From the NCBI GenBank assembly GCA_030737835.1, contig CM060853.1, positions 1,430,941 to 1,494,940 on the forward strand: a DNA stretch of 64,000 nucleotides, given 5' to 3'. Under the pieces are notes generated by a model. It saw only the letters and a list, made by a program, of their open reading frames with translations, did not search any database and was not told the origin of the DNA. Made by a program: the position numbers and the translations under genes. The stretch is from Acorus gramineus (lineage: Eukaryota; Streptophyta; Magnoliopsida; Acorales; Acoraceae). Of the stretch, positions 1 to 12,811 are shown piece by piece. Numbering within the stretch: position 1 is the first letter of the stretch; every line of letters begins with the position of its first letter.

Positions 1-923
1 GGGTTGTTCTTTTTGGTTTGTATTAATCAAATAAGTTTATCCCCATGTGGGTCTAATCATGGATTATCACCTAACTCATCTTAAATTAGAAACACTAATC
101 ATTGATCTTGGTCTCCATCCCCCAAGAATAAGTCCAAGTCAAAAGTACTGTTTAGTCATTGATGTTTTGCTGAAAACATGGAGGGTCTCCCATGCAATTC
201 AAATGCATTTTTAGGTTGGTGTCTCTTCTTTCAATAAAAGCTAAGATGACCTAGAGAATTACATAAAAACATGTAACACTCACCGCCTAGTTTCATTGGC
301 TATGGAGCCTTTTTTGGATGCTTTATAGCTCTTTATAGCTCTAAATGATGTCTACTATAGATGCACATTGTATACCATTAACTTTGGTAGTAAATTATTG
401 GAATATAAAACAATTAGTGCTTTGTTTACCAAGTACACTGATTGATTTAATTTATGTGAATAGTACCAGCAAGTATTGGTGTGGAAGTGCCAGATAACAA
501 ATGGACATTCTCTACCCCTCACTAGTAGTATTCCAATCCACTTTTAAAAAGGCCTTCCTCATGTAAAAAGATTTCTATCACCAATCAAAATTCCCCAAAC
601 ACGAACGAAGCTCAGACTTTGAATAACTTTTTATACCAAAGTTATGCCCTTTTCCTCTCCACAGAAACACTAACAACAGGGGCTTTGATGCACCCAACCT
701 TAAAAATAGCCCCAATTTTAGTCTTTAAATCATATGTATTTATGTGAAGGTCATATAGTAAAGGATGAAGTTTTATATAAATGCGTATGACCTGGCATGG
801 CTAAAAGTTGTATTAAAAACAAAGCTACATGTAACAATTTTCTTTTGTTGGTTTAAAATCATATAGCCGTGTTTGATTACTATAAGATCTGGTTATAATT
901 TCAAGGGCAAGATTTGAATTATT
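1..923. other. intergenic, no gene seen
   Basis: AT-rich spacer at the left edge. No convincing exon, tRNA-like or transposon-end signal was seen. It may hold distal upstream sequence of the response-regulator gene or the tail of a gene outside the window. Confidence 0.5.
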
Positions 924-2187
924 TAGTTTTAAGTCCCTATAAACGTGCATATTTAGGTATCGATCTCTCATTTCTTTATTTATTTTTTTAAATCTTCAAA
1001 TTCAACCGCCTATTTCATTTTGAATTCATCCGTCAAACGTCCGTTCATACACCGTTAGTTTATAAAATGTTATTTTTATTTCCGTCCATACACCGTTAGT
1101 TTGTAAAATATTATTTTTATTTTAAAGTCCCTGTAAAATATGTTATTTAGTGATCAGTCCCTCCCTTTATATTTCATTTTAAGTCCCCAACTTTCAATGT
1201 TTTTTCTTATTATTTCCTTGACAAAATGTGTATATGATTTTGTAAATATTTTTATATTTGAAGCTTGTATACAAAATGTTTAATAAAATATCTAAATGGA
1301 TAAGTATTTTGATATTAATTTTCTAGTTAAGCATATCTTCAATTTCCATCATTTGATACTTCAAATCAATTATAATGTGTAGTGGTGCAGCCAAGATTTT
1401 ATTACAGTGAAAGAAAATCCTAAATCCTTTGTGAATGAGATTTTAAATATAAGAATAAATAAATAAATAATAACATAATAGTAGCTTAAATGTTAAATAA
1501 ATAAATAAATATATAATATAAATATGTTAGATTCCCCTAAACTCACTAATCTCTATATAAATAAAAGTTTAGAACCATGCAAAATAAATTTTTTTCATTG
1601 ACTGCATACAATTTTTTTAATGGCATCTAAATTTTTAATTTTAAAATTCTAAACACACTCAAATATCTAATTTAATATTACACAATTTTCAACGAAGAAA
1701 AAAATCATTTAAATCAAAATTCAATAATGAAAAATCCTTAAAATTTGCTTAAGTAATAAATCCTAATTAGACAACTAAGACTATAAGATAATTCAATCTC
1801 AGTTTGGATGAGCATATATAGCGTTGAATAGCAGTGAAATTGTTACCGAACACCAAACAATACAAATGTAGTTTTGATTTAAATATTTTATCAAACATTT
1901 TATATACAAGTTTCAAATATCAAAATACTTACCAAATCATACAAACATTTTGTCTATGGACTAATAAGAAAAATGTTTGAAGTTAGGGACTTAAAATAAA
2001 ATATTTAGAAGGAAGAAACTGATCACTAAATAACACGGTTTATATGAACTTAAAAATAAAATCACATTTTACAAACTAGTGTATGGACAAACGTTTATGT
2101 AGGCAATAGAATTTGGGGACTTAAAAAAAATATGGAGAAGGGAGAGATCGATCTATAAATAGGCATATTTACAAAGATTTAAAACTA
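924..2187. mobile_element. element with long (~380 bp) terminal inverted repeats
   Basis: The left arm (about 924-1320) reads TAGTTTTAAGTCC, then a GATCTCTC block, then a GTGATCAGT block. The right arm (about 1840-2187) reads the same blocks in reverse complement: GTTATTTAGTGATCAG lies in inverse orientation near 2019-2034, and the outer TTTAAAACTA ends at 2187. The arms are diverged but collinear for about 350-380 bp. The left arm carries an extra internal duplication of a CATACACCGTTAGTTT block (about 1047-1105). The core of about 500 bp has no coding potential. Long arms suggest a Mutator-like or foldback non-autonomous element; no target duplication is visible. Confidence 0.6.
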
Positions 2188-4100
2188 AAAAAACCCATTA
2201 TTTATTTGATGATAATCTTCAACAATGTATTAAATACTTTTTTATCATAATTTTTTTAAAAATAATTTACCTATGAATTACATAGGCATCCCAAAACATT
2301 CGTGCATATTTCTCACATGGAAAATCTTAGACTCTGCCACCATTTTTAGCCCAAACGCAGTTCACACCTTTTAAATGTTTTTGGAAATAATATACATTAT
2401 CTAACGAGGTACGCATTTTCTATAAAAATGTAAAATATATATTTCAATGAATTGTATGAACTAATTTGTAAAATATATTAAAAAAAATTCTAAAGATATA
2501 TACACCTCGGTACAGTGAGTGTAATGACTAACGAAATATATGAGGGTGTACAATAAACTGAGTGTAACAACACTCATCACATATTTTCATATTCATTTCA
2601 AAACACAAACAATAATATAATAATTAAATTATTAATTAATTAGTTGTAAAATTCTTATATCATCTCTCATCCACATCTCACCTTCAATTTATCCAAAGTG
2701 AATCAAACAACAAAATGAATATTCTATGTTATCTAATAATAAAAAAATAATCAAATTGAAATTTATTATACTTCTTTAGTTGTTATATGTTATGATTGTT
2801 AACCTCTCCGAGTCATTTGCGTGATGCTTTTCTTTTTTCACTACTTTCATTTTCATGTCTTTTCTTTTTCTCTTATCCCTATTCGGATAGTATCTATTTT
2901 AATTTTTATTAGGATGGATACAAGTCTACAATTTCACTAAAAAAAATATAACTATATATGATTAATAGCATTGCACAGTTTACAAATGGGGTTGTAAGAA
3001 TTTGAGAACATATTAAAATTTTTAAAAAAATGTTACATTCAGTCTATTTTACAATCTAAAATATAGTTTTGTATATCCAAAACATAACCTCGTGAAAAAT
3101 TATTACAAGAATAACTAAAGTGTAACATTTTTCAATTCCCAAAACTTATCTTCATGAAAAACATAAAGGAGATCCAGTCACTGTAGATCCTATTAATTTT
3201 GATAAGTCCCAATAAAAAAGAATCTCATATGTTAAAAGGCGCTGTTACACCCAGATTATTTTTTAACCCTAATTCTAGTCCTATATATATCGATAGAAAA
3301 TTAACGATGTATATGCTCATATTAATAAAGCATATGCTTCAATACAATTCATTGAAATATATACTTTATTTTTTATAAAAACATGTACCTCATTAGATAA
3401 GATATACTATTTTTTAAAAATTTAAAATATACATAAACTAAAATTAAGATTAAAAATAGAGTTAAACGTAACATTATCCTGTAAAAAAAAAACGTGTCCT
3501 GTACTTCTTCATTAAGATCGAGATCAAAACAAGTGGAACTCTTGGAAAGTAAGGAATGATGAATCCATGGGGGTTGCATACTTGCATACATCATCACTGA
3601 TGACATTGGATGACCTCTCTTTCACAACTCACCAATCCTCTTTTTTCTTTTTTTCTCTCCCCCCACAAGTAAAAAGATTCCCATTTCCACTGGCCAAGCT
3701 AAAGTCACTCACCACTGGATTGAGAAAATATGATTGTTTTTTTTATTATTATTCTACTATAAACATAGGATTAATACATATATACCCCTAAAATAATTTT
3801 ATTTTATCAAAATACCACTAATAAAATATTATGTCTAATTTTATCTCTCAAAATTTATTGTAGGGGTATTATTATAAAACTTAAAATATTCATGTTGTGC
3901 ATAAATATCCCTCAAAAGGGTATATGTACAGAATTTATTTATTTTTTAGGGGTATTGATAGTAAGAGGGGTTTTAAGAGTGTATATATGAAAAATCATAA
4001 ACATATGGTTTGTTTCTTTGTTTTTTGTTGGGAACATTTTGGACCATATGAAATTATAAAATAAATTGGACCGTTAAAGATTAGGCGCCATTTTTAAAAT
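2188..4100. other. intergenic spacer upstream of response regulator
   Basis: AT-rich sequence without a supported gene. The stretch 3770-3990 has scattered motifs of the type 'ACCCCT' and 'AGGGGTAT' and resembles the repeat at about 16,990-17,670, so it is probably an old MITE-like repeat. The short ORFs here look like chance. Confidence 0.45.
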
Positions 4101-4103
4101 TCC

Positions 4104-4111
4104 CTATATAT
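4104..4111 (+). promoter_or_regulatory. putative TATA box of type-B response regulator
   Basis: CTATATAT lies about 115 bp upstream of the ATG at 4226. It is followed by a pyrimidine-rich leader (about 4131-4175, runs of C and CT), as is common in plant 5' UTRs. Position and composition are the only evidence. Confidence 0.45.
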
Positions 4112-4225
4112 CATAGGCACTCTTAACACTTTCCCTTCCCCCCCTCCCCCTCTTTTGGTTCCTCTGCTTTCTTTGAAGATAAAAAAACCCAATAAAAATT
4201 TGTTCAAGAAATCTTTTCCACTTCA

Positions 4226-7200
4226 ATGGAGAATGCATTCCCCGTCGGCCTTCGCGTCCTCGTCGTTGACGATGATCCGACTTGGCTTAAAATCCTTGAA
4301 AAGATGCTGAGGAAGTGCTCATATGAAGGTAATCCTTTTTGGGTTTCTTGGATTTCAAGTGCTTATGGTGCTTGATTTGGCTCTAATTTTTATTTTGGTT
4401 TTGTGGGTTTTTTTTTTTAATTTTTGATATCCCAAAAAAAGAAAAAAAAAATTGGGGTTTTTAAGGAAACACTTGTTAAGCTCTGTTTAATGAGGGATTG
4501 TAAATTTTGTTTATTTGGGTATTGTTTTTTTTCAAAAAAAAAAAAAAATCCCAGAGAATTTTAAGTTTGGCTTTTTTCAAAAGAAGGCATCTTTGAATTG
4601 GTGGAAAAAAGGCAAGGAGGGGTAGGGAATCTGATACAAAGAGGTTTTCTGCATATTAATTGTGTTTTTTTGTGATTCTGTATAGAGAAGATAAAAACAG
4701 TGATTATATATTTAAGATTGGATATGCTTATTATTTCTTTTTCTTCTTTTTTAAGTGTTGTGATCATAGTGTGTATATTTTATTTTTATTTTATTTTTTT
4801 GAAAATTGGTGCTCCCTGGGTTTGATCATAGTGTGTATATTGATGAATGGTATGGATGAATACAATAATGTGAGGAGATAAATGACCTATCAGCTATTGT
4901 AAATGTATTCTATCATTAGCATGAGAAATGGATGCAATAATGTTGGGTGTGAAGGCGGCTAACAACAGTTAGGGGTGTTTTTTTATATATATATATTTAT
5001 GAAAAATATGGTAAATCATTCCTAATCCTGAAGATACCAAACACAAAGTTTGGCGAGCATTTTATTTGGCCGATCCAATCAACAAATATTTTTCCGAACG
5101 TTTGAATAAGTTACCAACATTTTTTTTTCAAGACCTATGAGGAGCAAACACATGTTTCTTGACAAAGACCATTACATATCAACCCTATCATTTCATACTC
5201 TGTGCTATTATTTGAAGTGATTGAATAGAGAAGTTTAGATGGAATGCCTTTCTCATGTAAATGAATGAATGAAAAGATTTCAATACAGTTTACTAGAACA
5301 ATGAAGAATCTACAATCCATGTTAAATTCCATATGCAGATGTTCTTGTCATATTGTGATTTCCAATTACCAAAAATATATGCCTAAACCATTTGAAATAA
5401 TAATTATAATCCCTTGTTATATCATATGACCATAAGCATAGTTCAGCAATCCATCTGATGGCAGTTCGAATCCTACTGACAGGTCCATTAAATTATAAGA
5501 AAATAAATGGTTGAAGGTTCGAATAGATGTTTCTTCCGTACCTTCACGAAGATCAGATAATTAAAAAAAAGAGGTTGATACATTCAAGATTATTATGAGG
5601 TTTCTTAAAAAGCATGATCAAGTGTTTTCTTGGATGCAAAGAACATGCTATCCTGTTTTCCTTAGCATGGTATTTCATGAAAATCATTTTCACAGGTCTT
5701 AAAACATATGATTTACACCAGTCTCTTAGTTGCAATTCACAGTCCAGATTTGCAACAATGGCTCGCGGTTATTACTATTTTATGAAAATAGAACATGTTA
5801 CCTTGAAATCTAAACAGATGTACTAAATCGTTCTTTCTTTCTTTTTGTTTCGATATTCCAAATAGGAATGGCTAACAAAGAGAACCTTAAATCATAATAG
5901 AACTGCATTCAGTATCTTATCCCACCTGAAACATTTTACTGAGTCTTCATTTCAAATCCACAATAATATAACTTTGTGAAATTTTTGCAAGCTAAATTTT
6001 CTTGATCTGGTGTCAGTTGAAGATGAACACACTGTCTTAATCGATGCAAATTTACTTAGAAAAGGTATATCATATGGGGCTTTGTTACATATATAAACTA
6101 AACATGGCAGTTTATGGAAAATAATAAAATGGGTAATCACTAATATGCTACTCAAACCATGAGATGTTGACAACTATAACTCTGAACAGGGGCGGAGCCA
6201 GCTTAGGCCCACTGGGCAGCTGCCCCCACTCAAAAATTTCTAAGTTTTCCTACCCTATTGTGACCTATGTTTGTAATAGAAATTAGCAAATGTATATAAT
6301 ATATGCCCCCACACCATCCCCCACAACTAGTCCAACTCTCTTCTACGCATGGGCCCATTAATGACATGTAATTATCTCAAATCTCTTTTCTTTGTCAAAG
6401 TTTAAATAATGTTATTTTTTATTGATTTTTGTTTATTCTCTTTTTAGAGATGCAAAATATGATAACATCAGATTATTTTTTGTATCTTGATAGTCCATAG
6501 ATAATCAATCCAGATGAACTCTTTATAATTTATTAAGAAAAGTAAAATATACATCGAATGAGTATCAAATGATGAATTTTGATGTCATATTTCTTTTAGG
6601 ATGTATGAATATGGCGTGCGACAGTGTTTATGCATGGTTATATATATATTTTTTTTAATCTTAAGTTGTCTTTTTAAAAATTAATCCCATATATTTTGTG
6701 AGAATTAAAAGAGTTGCTTTTATTTATTTTTTACTCGTTCATTTTTTTAGTTGGTTTTTGTTTCATTTTTTAACTTCAATATTTTTTCTGAAATCTCTAT
6801 AACAAAATTTTCTTAGAGCGTTGAGACACTTTTAGTTTATTTTGCAGCCTCATACACTGATACACTATAATAAGACAGTGTATACTGTGCCTACACTGCT
6901 TTATCGCAGTGTATAATTTTTATCAGTGTATGGGATGCAATTTTTTACATTTTTTTCTAAACAAATAAATCAGTATATATATTTATTTCAATTTGTATAA
7001 CAGTATGTATTTGATCAATAGGTGAGTATATATATATATATTATAAAAAAAAAACCCAATAAGGATAACACACGAAACTGCACACGAGACTGAATATATC
7101 AATCTCCATCTTCTTATTGTCTGCCCCCACTGAACACAAATCCGCCTCTGACTCTGACGAATGAAAATCAGAGGAAACAAATGTCAGAACACATGCAGAG

Positions 7201-10200
7201 GCAACAGTCTTTAATATATGCAATGATTTGATCCGTGCATATTCTGAAGCTTCAATTATATTTGAAAAAGAAATACTTGATATGGTACTTATTTAAACCA
7301 TTAAGTTGGCATTTGTTTTGCTATTAAACTAGTAATTCCATCATCTGCCTTGATATGTTATTCGTAGTTTGAATGCTGTTAATGATGATTGCAGTTACTA
7401 CATGCTGTCTGGCAACAGTTGCTCTAAACATGCTTCGTGAAAAGAAACACAGGTTCGACATTGTAATTAGTGATGTTAATATGCCTGACATGGATGGTTT
7501 CAAGCTTCTCGAACACGTCGGACTTGAAATGGATCTTCCTGTCATCAGTTAGTCCGCCTGCCTTTAATCTCGATCATTTATCACCAACATCTATTGAACA
7601 TTGTTATATCATAATTTACATGTTTATGTTTGGATTTTTTTGCAGTGATGTCTGTGGATGGAGAGACAAGCAGGGTAATGAAAGGCGTTCAACACGGAGC
7701 TTGTGATTATCTTCTTAAGCCAATTCGAATGAAAGAGCTTCGTAATATATGGCAGCATGTTTTTAGGAAAAGAATACATGAGACCAGAGATATAGAAGGT
7801 CATGATATAAATGATGATATCTATATGATTAATGGATTTGATGAAGGTGGTGAAAGGATGTCATTAAATGGAAGGGACTTAAATTGTTCGAGGAAACGAA
7901 AAGATGTGTTTAACAGAGAACATGTGGATCAAGACTTCAGTGATTCTGGTGCTCTGAAGAAGGCTAGAGTGATTTGGTCAGTAGATCTTCATCAGAGATT
8001 CGTCAATGCTGTGAATCAGATAGGATTTGACAGTGAGTAATATCATTTTCTTTAAAAGGTGTTCACTAGATTGAAGTTCGCCATTCCAATATCTTCTTTG
8101 ACAAAACATTTTTGGATCTACAGCAGTTGATTTTTTTATTTTACTTTTTGGCAGAAGTTGGACCTAAAAAAATTCTTGACTTGATGAATGTTCCTGGACT
8201 TACGCGAGAAAATGTTGCGAGCCACTTACAGGTAAATACATTAAACGTTGCGTATGTGAATCTCAGACTTTTGAATCAATTGATCCAGCTTTTAAAAGAT
8301 TGACTTTTTAGATAATCAGTTCTAAATGTATATTTTTGAATTTCAATTTTTGATTTCATATATTGATTTTTATGTGTTAAAGTCAACAAAACAACTTTTA
8401 TGAAAAAGTTGATCGAGAGTAGCTTTTATATATATATATATAAATAAAAAAGAAAACTTTTTTTTTTGAAAATTGATTCCAAACAAAGTCAGTCAATAGA
8501 TATAGGCAATTAATGAAGGACATAGCCAATAGCATTTCATCAAAATTATGGACAATTTCTTTATATAAAGAAGGAGAAAATGTTCTCCAAATAAACTTTC
8601 TAGAAAATGTTCTCCAAAGGAACAGTTTTTTTTTTTTTTGTGGTAAATAAATTCATTCATATCAACTAAAAGAGGGATTTATATAGTGTACATCTAAATA
8701 AGTCAAAAAAGCTTACATAGATGTAAGGTTTTCCAAAAAGTCTAAGGCCCAAAAGCAAGGCCCGCCGAGGCCCGTTCGCTGGCCAAGCCTGCGCGGCCCG
8801 TTTTTAGGGTGGTCGGGCTCGGGCCTGATTATGGGGCCCATGCCCGGCTTGTAGGCCCGCCCGAATTGGACCTTTTCCGGGTGACCTATAGGTCCGTGGG
8901 GGGCAATACAATAATTGCATCATATGTTATTATACAAATCAATTACATTTATGTAGGTGCCAATTTAATTAGGTACGTATAGTTATTTAGTTTTTAAGTA
9001 ATTAATTCATTTAATATTTTTATTTTTAAAAATTCAATAGATGTAAATATGTTTTCTCAATATTATACTTTAATTTTATATTATTTTAACATTTATGTAT
9101 AAATGAACAATTTAAAATTAAAAAGCAAAAGAAATAAGATGTTTAAAATCTGGGCCCGTGGGCCAGAAGCCCAGGCCCAAGCCCGTGGGTAGGGCCTGGG
9201 TCTATTTTTTTGGCCGCAGTGCTAGGCCCAGACTGTTTCAACGGGCCGGCCCGGTCAGGCCCATCGTCGACCCTTACATAGACGGGAAGAAAGAGTCCCC
9301 CTCCCTAACAGTTATATTGATTTAAAACTGAGAAGAGAGTATTCGACTAACAAAACATGCTACAGTCCTTTTAGAATACGAGTCTTCTTTTTCTTCTACA
9401 AGGAGGAGCTTAATTTCTGAGTTAAACTGTTCTTGGGAGAAGAAAGAAGTACCCATTTGCGTCTGCAAAGCAGCAAACGCATCAGCTGCCTCACGAAAAA
9501 CATGAGAAAGCTTCCATTCCCTTATAGAGAAGATAACAATGCCTTTGATTCGGCGAATATCACGTATAGCAGTCCAGGGGACAATCCCCTTCCCTTGAAC
9601 CCATGCTACAGCAGTAGTGGAGTCCTATTCAGACCAACCACACTTTGTGATATTGTCCCATGCACAGTAGAGGATGGGACCAGCCCTCTACTGACAGTTT
9701 TAATGACCAGTGGCTCCTCATTCATTTCTCTTTGACATATAAAAAAGTTTCTCTGTCTCTTTCATTTTGATAGGTAGATCTATGTCCTGAATACACTTCT
9801 CAGTCACTAACCCCCCGTTTGAGGTGTGACATATAGTTATTCGTCCTTGATAACTATACTAGGATAGATAATAATCCACGCTGAATAGGTAAAATTTTGT
9901 TTGGTTGTCTTTTCTGTTATTCTCATTGGGAAACGTAAAATTGATTATTTTGTTGTTTGGTTAACATTGGATAAAGTAAGGATAAGTGGTAGATAAAAGA
10001 TGGATAAGAGTTTATGACTTTTTAAATGACAACCATACCCCTACATAAATAATTTGTGTTTGGGAATAAGTATGAGAGATGTGTGTGTGATATGATAGAT
10101 GTGACAATTTTTGGAATGTGTGCAGAGAGTGTTTGGGTTAGATAAAATTTTTAAAATGACAGAGAAGGATATTTTTATCCATTGGCATAGATAAGCCATG

Positions 10201-12074
10201 ATAAGCAATTCCACCATTTTCTTATAATAGTTATCATGTCTTATCCTAACTTATCCAAGCATAGCTATCAAGGTTTATTCTTGTCAAACAAACAACTGTT
10301 TGGGGGTTATTCTACTGTATTCTCCCCTATCCATTATTTATTCTCCACCCCAAACGGGGGGTAAGATATGAAAATGCTGAGTAACATCTAATAAACATGA
10401 ACTTAATTGTTCCACAAAATTTAATACATAACATGTGTTAGCCTTTGTCATAAATCTTGAGTAAACAACTTGGAAATCAAACCATATACATTTCCTCACA
10501 TTGAACTGTCTTCTATTATTGACTGTCCCATAAATACCATTTCCATAATTTTCTCTGCACATCATAAAAATGGAAAGAAACAAATTAGCTTCCCAAAGCC
10601 TAACTCCTCTAATGAAATCCTATACAGGTTAAATCCATTTCAAATCCTCTTGGTGTATAAAGAGGCACTAGTTAGATGAGCTGATGCTACTTATATTTCT
10701 AAAAGCATGAAAGATAAGCTCCCTCAGAGAAAAAAAAGTTGGTCATGTCCAAAGTATGGTTATGATTTATAGCTCTTCAAACGTAGTGTATATATTTTAT
10801 TTTGAAGATCCCTTCTATTTCCTTGTCATCCTCTCTGCCATAGCATTAAAATTTCCTATACATATTTTTTATACTAATTTGGCATACATAAAGTATCTAT
10901 ACCAGAACTACAATGGACTTTACACGTTCTAAACAGTACTGTGAAAGTTAATTGTTACTTGTGCTGCTTCAGGTAGGATATACCATCTATAATTTATTAG
11001 ATATTATGCAGAACAATATTGTAATAGATAGAGAAAATATTCACTTTGCATGAAGAGACTTTCCAATTCAAAACATAATTCTTCCATGTGCAGAAATACC
11101 GTCTTTACTTGAGTAGATTACAGAAGCAAAAGGAAGGAAGAACATCATCTCTTGGGACTACACAAACAGATTTCAATATTAAGGACCCTGATAGAAACTA
11201 TAACTTTGAATGCTTGATGAAGATGACAGAAACATCCAATAGAAGTGAATACACTAGCAAAGGAGACAACTTCCAACAAGTATCTTCGTCGCCATTGATA
11301 AATAGCAGAAGGTCTTCGACTAGACACTCTCCTGATCTTCACAAGGCAAACAAAGTTTCTCAAGTGAGAACCTCACTTCCTTTCATGACAGCTATGCCAA
11401 ATATCGACTATATATCAGTGACATCCACTACTTCAGAGGCTAACCAGTCATGGAGTGATGAAGGGACGCAATTTATGAGGCATCCAAAACAGGACTACTT
11501 TAGCTTTGATCACTTACAAACTCCACCATTGCCCGATGCTTTAACTTCAACAGAAAGAGGTGAAACAGGTCTTCCCCAAATCAGTGAGCATACGGACTAC
11601 AAAAACAGTCGTGTCACAGATAAATCTCCAGAAACACTCAAGACTGATTTAGTGGCAGTTCACCTTGAGCCTGATATCATGAGTTCTGAAGACTTGGGAT
11701 ATGCACTGATTGCCAATGCCACTTCATCCATGCAAGATTATCATATGGATCATAATTCTTCTAAGACTATGGTGTCTCCCTCATGGAACCTTAGTCCAAG
11801 TAATGGCTCAGCTTTACCATCTCCACAAGAGGACCTGCCTCTGTGTTCTCTCCCTGGTTGTGTCTGTTTCAAGGATGTGGGTATTGTCAATGGTGTGCAG
11901 GTCTTTGGCTGTGATGAGTTAGTTCCGACACTTGAAAGCAACTCGTATGATAGACTGCTTGTTAATTATGATCCTTTGTATGACATAGTGGAGTGTCACA
12001 CCATAGATGGAGTTTCATTCCTCTTCGACATTGATAGTTCTTCCTCACCTGAAGATCGATATGAGAGAAGGTAA
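4226..12074 (+). CDS. type-B two-component response regulator (ARR-B, receiver + GARP/Myb)
   Basis: Five exons join in frame: 4226-4328, 7395-7547, 7646-8032, 8155-8231 and 11094-12074 (1701 nt, 566 aa), all introns GT-AG. Residues 9-113 form a receiver domain with the acidic cluster D15-D17, the phospho-acceptor D61 in ISDVNMPD and K110 in LLKP. A basic SRKRKD stretch (near 155) is a likely nuclear signal. Residues about 190-252 are a GARP Myb-like DNA-binding domain ([26 protein letters not shown]). The rest is a Ser/Thr-rich, acidic C-terminus, the usual activation region. By family knowledge it takes phosphate from His-phosphotransfer proteins in cytokinin signalling and switches on target genes in the nucleus. 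Exon layout and phases match the family. Introns 1 (3.1 kb) and 4 (2.9 kb) are swollen by transposons. The exact ARR orthologue (ARR11-like or other) was not resolved. Confidence 0.93.
5435..5500 (+). repeat. possible tRNA-derived SINE fragment
   Basis: A box-B-like AGTTCGAATCC (about 5463-5473) lies about 25 bp downstream of a box-A-like TAGTTCAGCAATC (about 5439). This spacing fits a tRNA-derived SINE head, but no full cloverleaf is apparent. It is inside intron 1 of the response regulator. Confidence 0.25.
6187..7150. mobile_element. non-autonomous hAT element in response-regulator intron 1
   Basis: The left end CAGGGGCGGAGCCAG is typical of Tip100-like hAT transposons. The right end, reverse-complemented, reads CAGAGGCGGATTTG, and both ends carry an AGTGGGGGCAG-like subterminal block. 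The flanks are an 8-bp target duplication with one mismatch: ACTCTGAA at 6179-6186 and ACTCTGAC at 7151-7158. The 964-bp interior has no transposase. It contains ACTG/CAGTGTAT-rich short repeats (6845-6945) resembling the sequence at about 13,890-13,960. Confidence 0.85.
8286..8490. repeat. dispersed 'AGTCAACAAAA' repeat, copy in intron 4
   Basis: Contains GTGTTAAAGTCAACAAAACA followed by a TTTATGAAAAAGTTG block. The same order recurs at about 24,470-24,510, with related sequence in the intron at 27,516-28,560. Probably an old MITE family in introns. Confidence 0.35.
8621..9740 (-). mobile_element. 3' end of a LINE-type retrotransposon (RNase H remnant, poly-A tail)
   Basis: On the minus strand, about 9740-9430 encodes a fragment resembling the C-terminal RNase H of plant LINEs: a '[11 protein letters not shown]' block, then '[11 protein letters not shown]', then 'WKLSHVF'. 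An in-frame stop and a frame change break it. The element continues through its 3' region and ends in an A-tract, visible as a T-run at about 8626-8640. A GC-rich element (8721-9272) is inserted in this 3' region. The copy is 5'-truncated and dead, within intron 4 of the response regulator. Confidence 0.6.
8721..9272. mobile_element. GC-rich hAT-like insertion nested in the LINE tail
   Basis: The segment has GGCCC/GGGCC-rich ends around an AT-rich centre. Exact 9-bp direct repeats CTTACATAG flank it at 8712-8720 and 9273-9281. An 8-9 bp duplication and GGCCCG-rich ends resemble plant hAT-type non-autonomous elements, but the terminal inverted repeats are weak, so the class is an inference. 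Confidence 0.55.
9811..10361. mobile_element. PIF/Harbinger (Tourist-like) MITE in intron 4
   Basis: The ends are inverted repeats: CCCCCCGTTTGAGGTG on the left, and CACCCCAAACGGGGGG on the right. Each is flanked by TAA (9808-9810 and 10362-10364), the 3-bp TWA duplication expected of PIF/Harbinger. 551 bp, no coding potential. Confidence 0.8.
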
Positions 12075-12810
12075 TTTTGATCATCACATGTTCTTTTCAA
12101 GTGTTGTATTTAGTAAGAATTGAGCACATATAATCCAGTGCTCTAATGTTGAATATGAATGCAAGAAAAGTGTGCAAGAGATATAGGACTATAAACTTGT
12201 TCTGATATTCAGCATTCAGAATCCAATTCTGATTATCGGTAGGTCTCATTATGTTTTTTTTATGGATGATAGGAAAACCCCAACAATCAAAATTTTTCTG
12301 TTTCATGTAATCTAGTTATATGTTATTTAGTCATCAAACATGCACATATGTTCATGTAGAACCATAGTTACAACAGTATTGATTATCAAATATACATCCA
12401 TGTATTCCATAAAATGTACTAGTCTCCATTTTTCATATCTGCTTATTGATGTAATATCCAAACAGTTAGCTCTAATATTGTCATTCAAAATAAGACAGAG
12501 TTTATTAAATTTTTTGTATTGTGTTTCAATAGTTATGTCATATTGTTCTTGATACTATGTAACTCTCTGCATTAACGCATGAAATGTTTTTTTTTTTTAA
12601 ACCTCATAGTGTTACTTTGTAAAACTTTAGTGAGACTTCAAGATTTTCAAAAATTTTATGTTAAAGATGGTGAATTGCCTATTTGAGCTAATCCAATTGG
12701 ACAGTGGAGATCCAACCATGATGAACTGAATTGCTTGTAAATCAAATACATTCGAATGAATTGAATGCACATCTTATAGCATTTTCCCTAATGAAGTATA
12801 TACTTATCTA
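12075..12810. other. 3' flank of response regulator, no other gene
   Basis: AT-rich sequence following the TAA stop, presumably 3' UTR then spacer. No further exon was seen. Confidence 0.5.
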
Positions 12811-12811
12811 G

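Noticed and set aside
5435..5500. A functional tRNA gene
   Set aside because: Box-A and box-B-like motifs are present but no acceptor stem or full cloverleaf could be folded.
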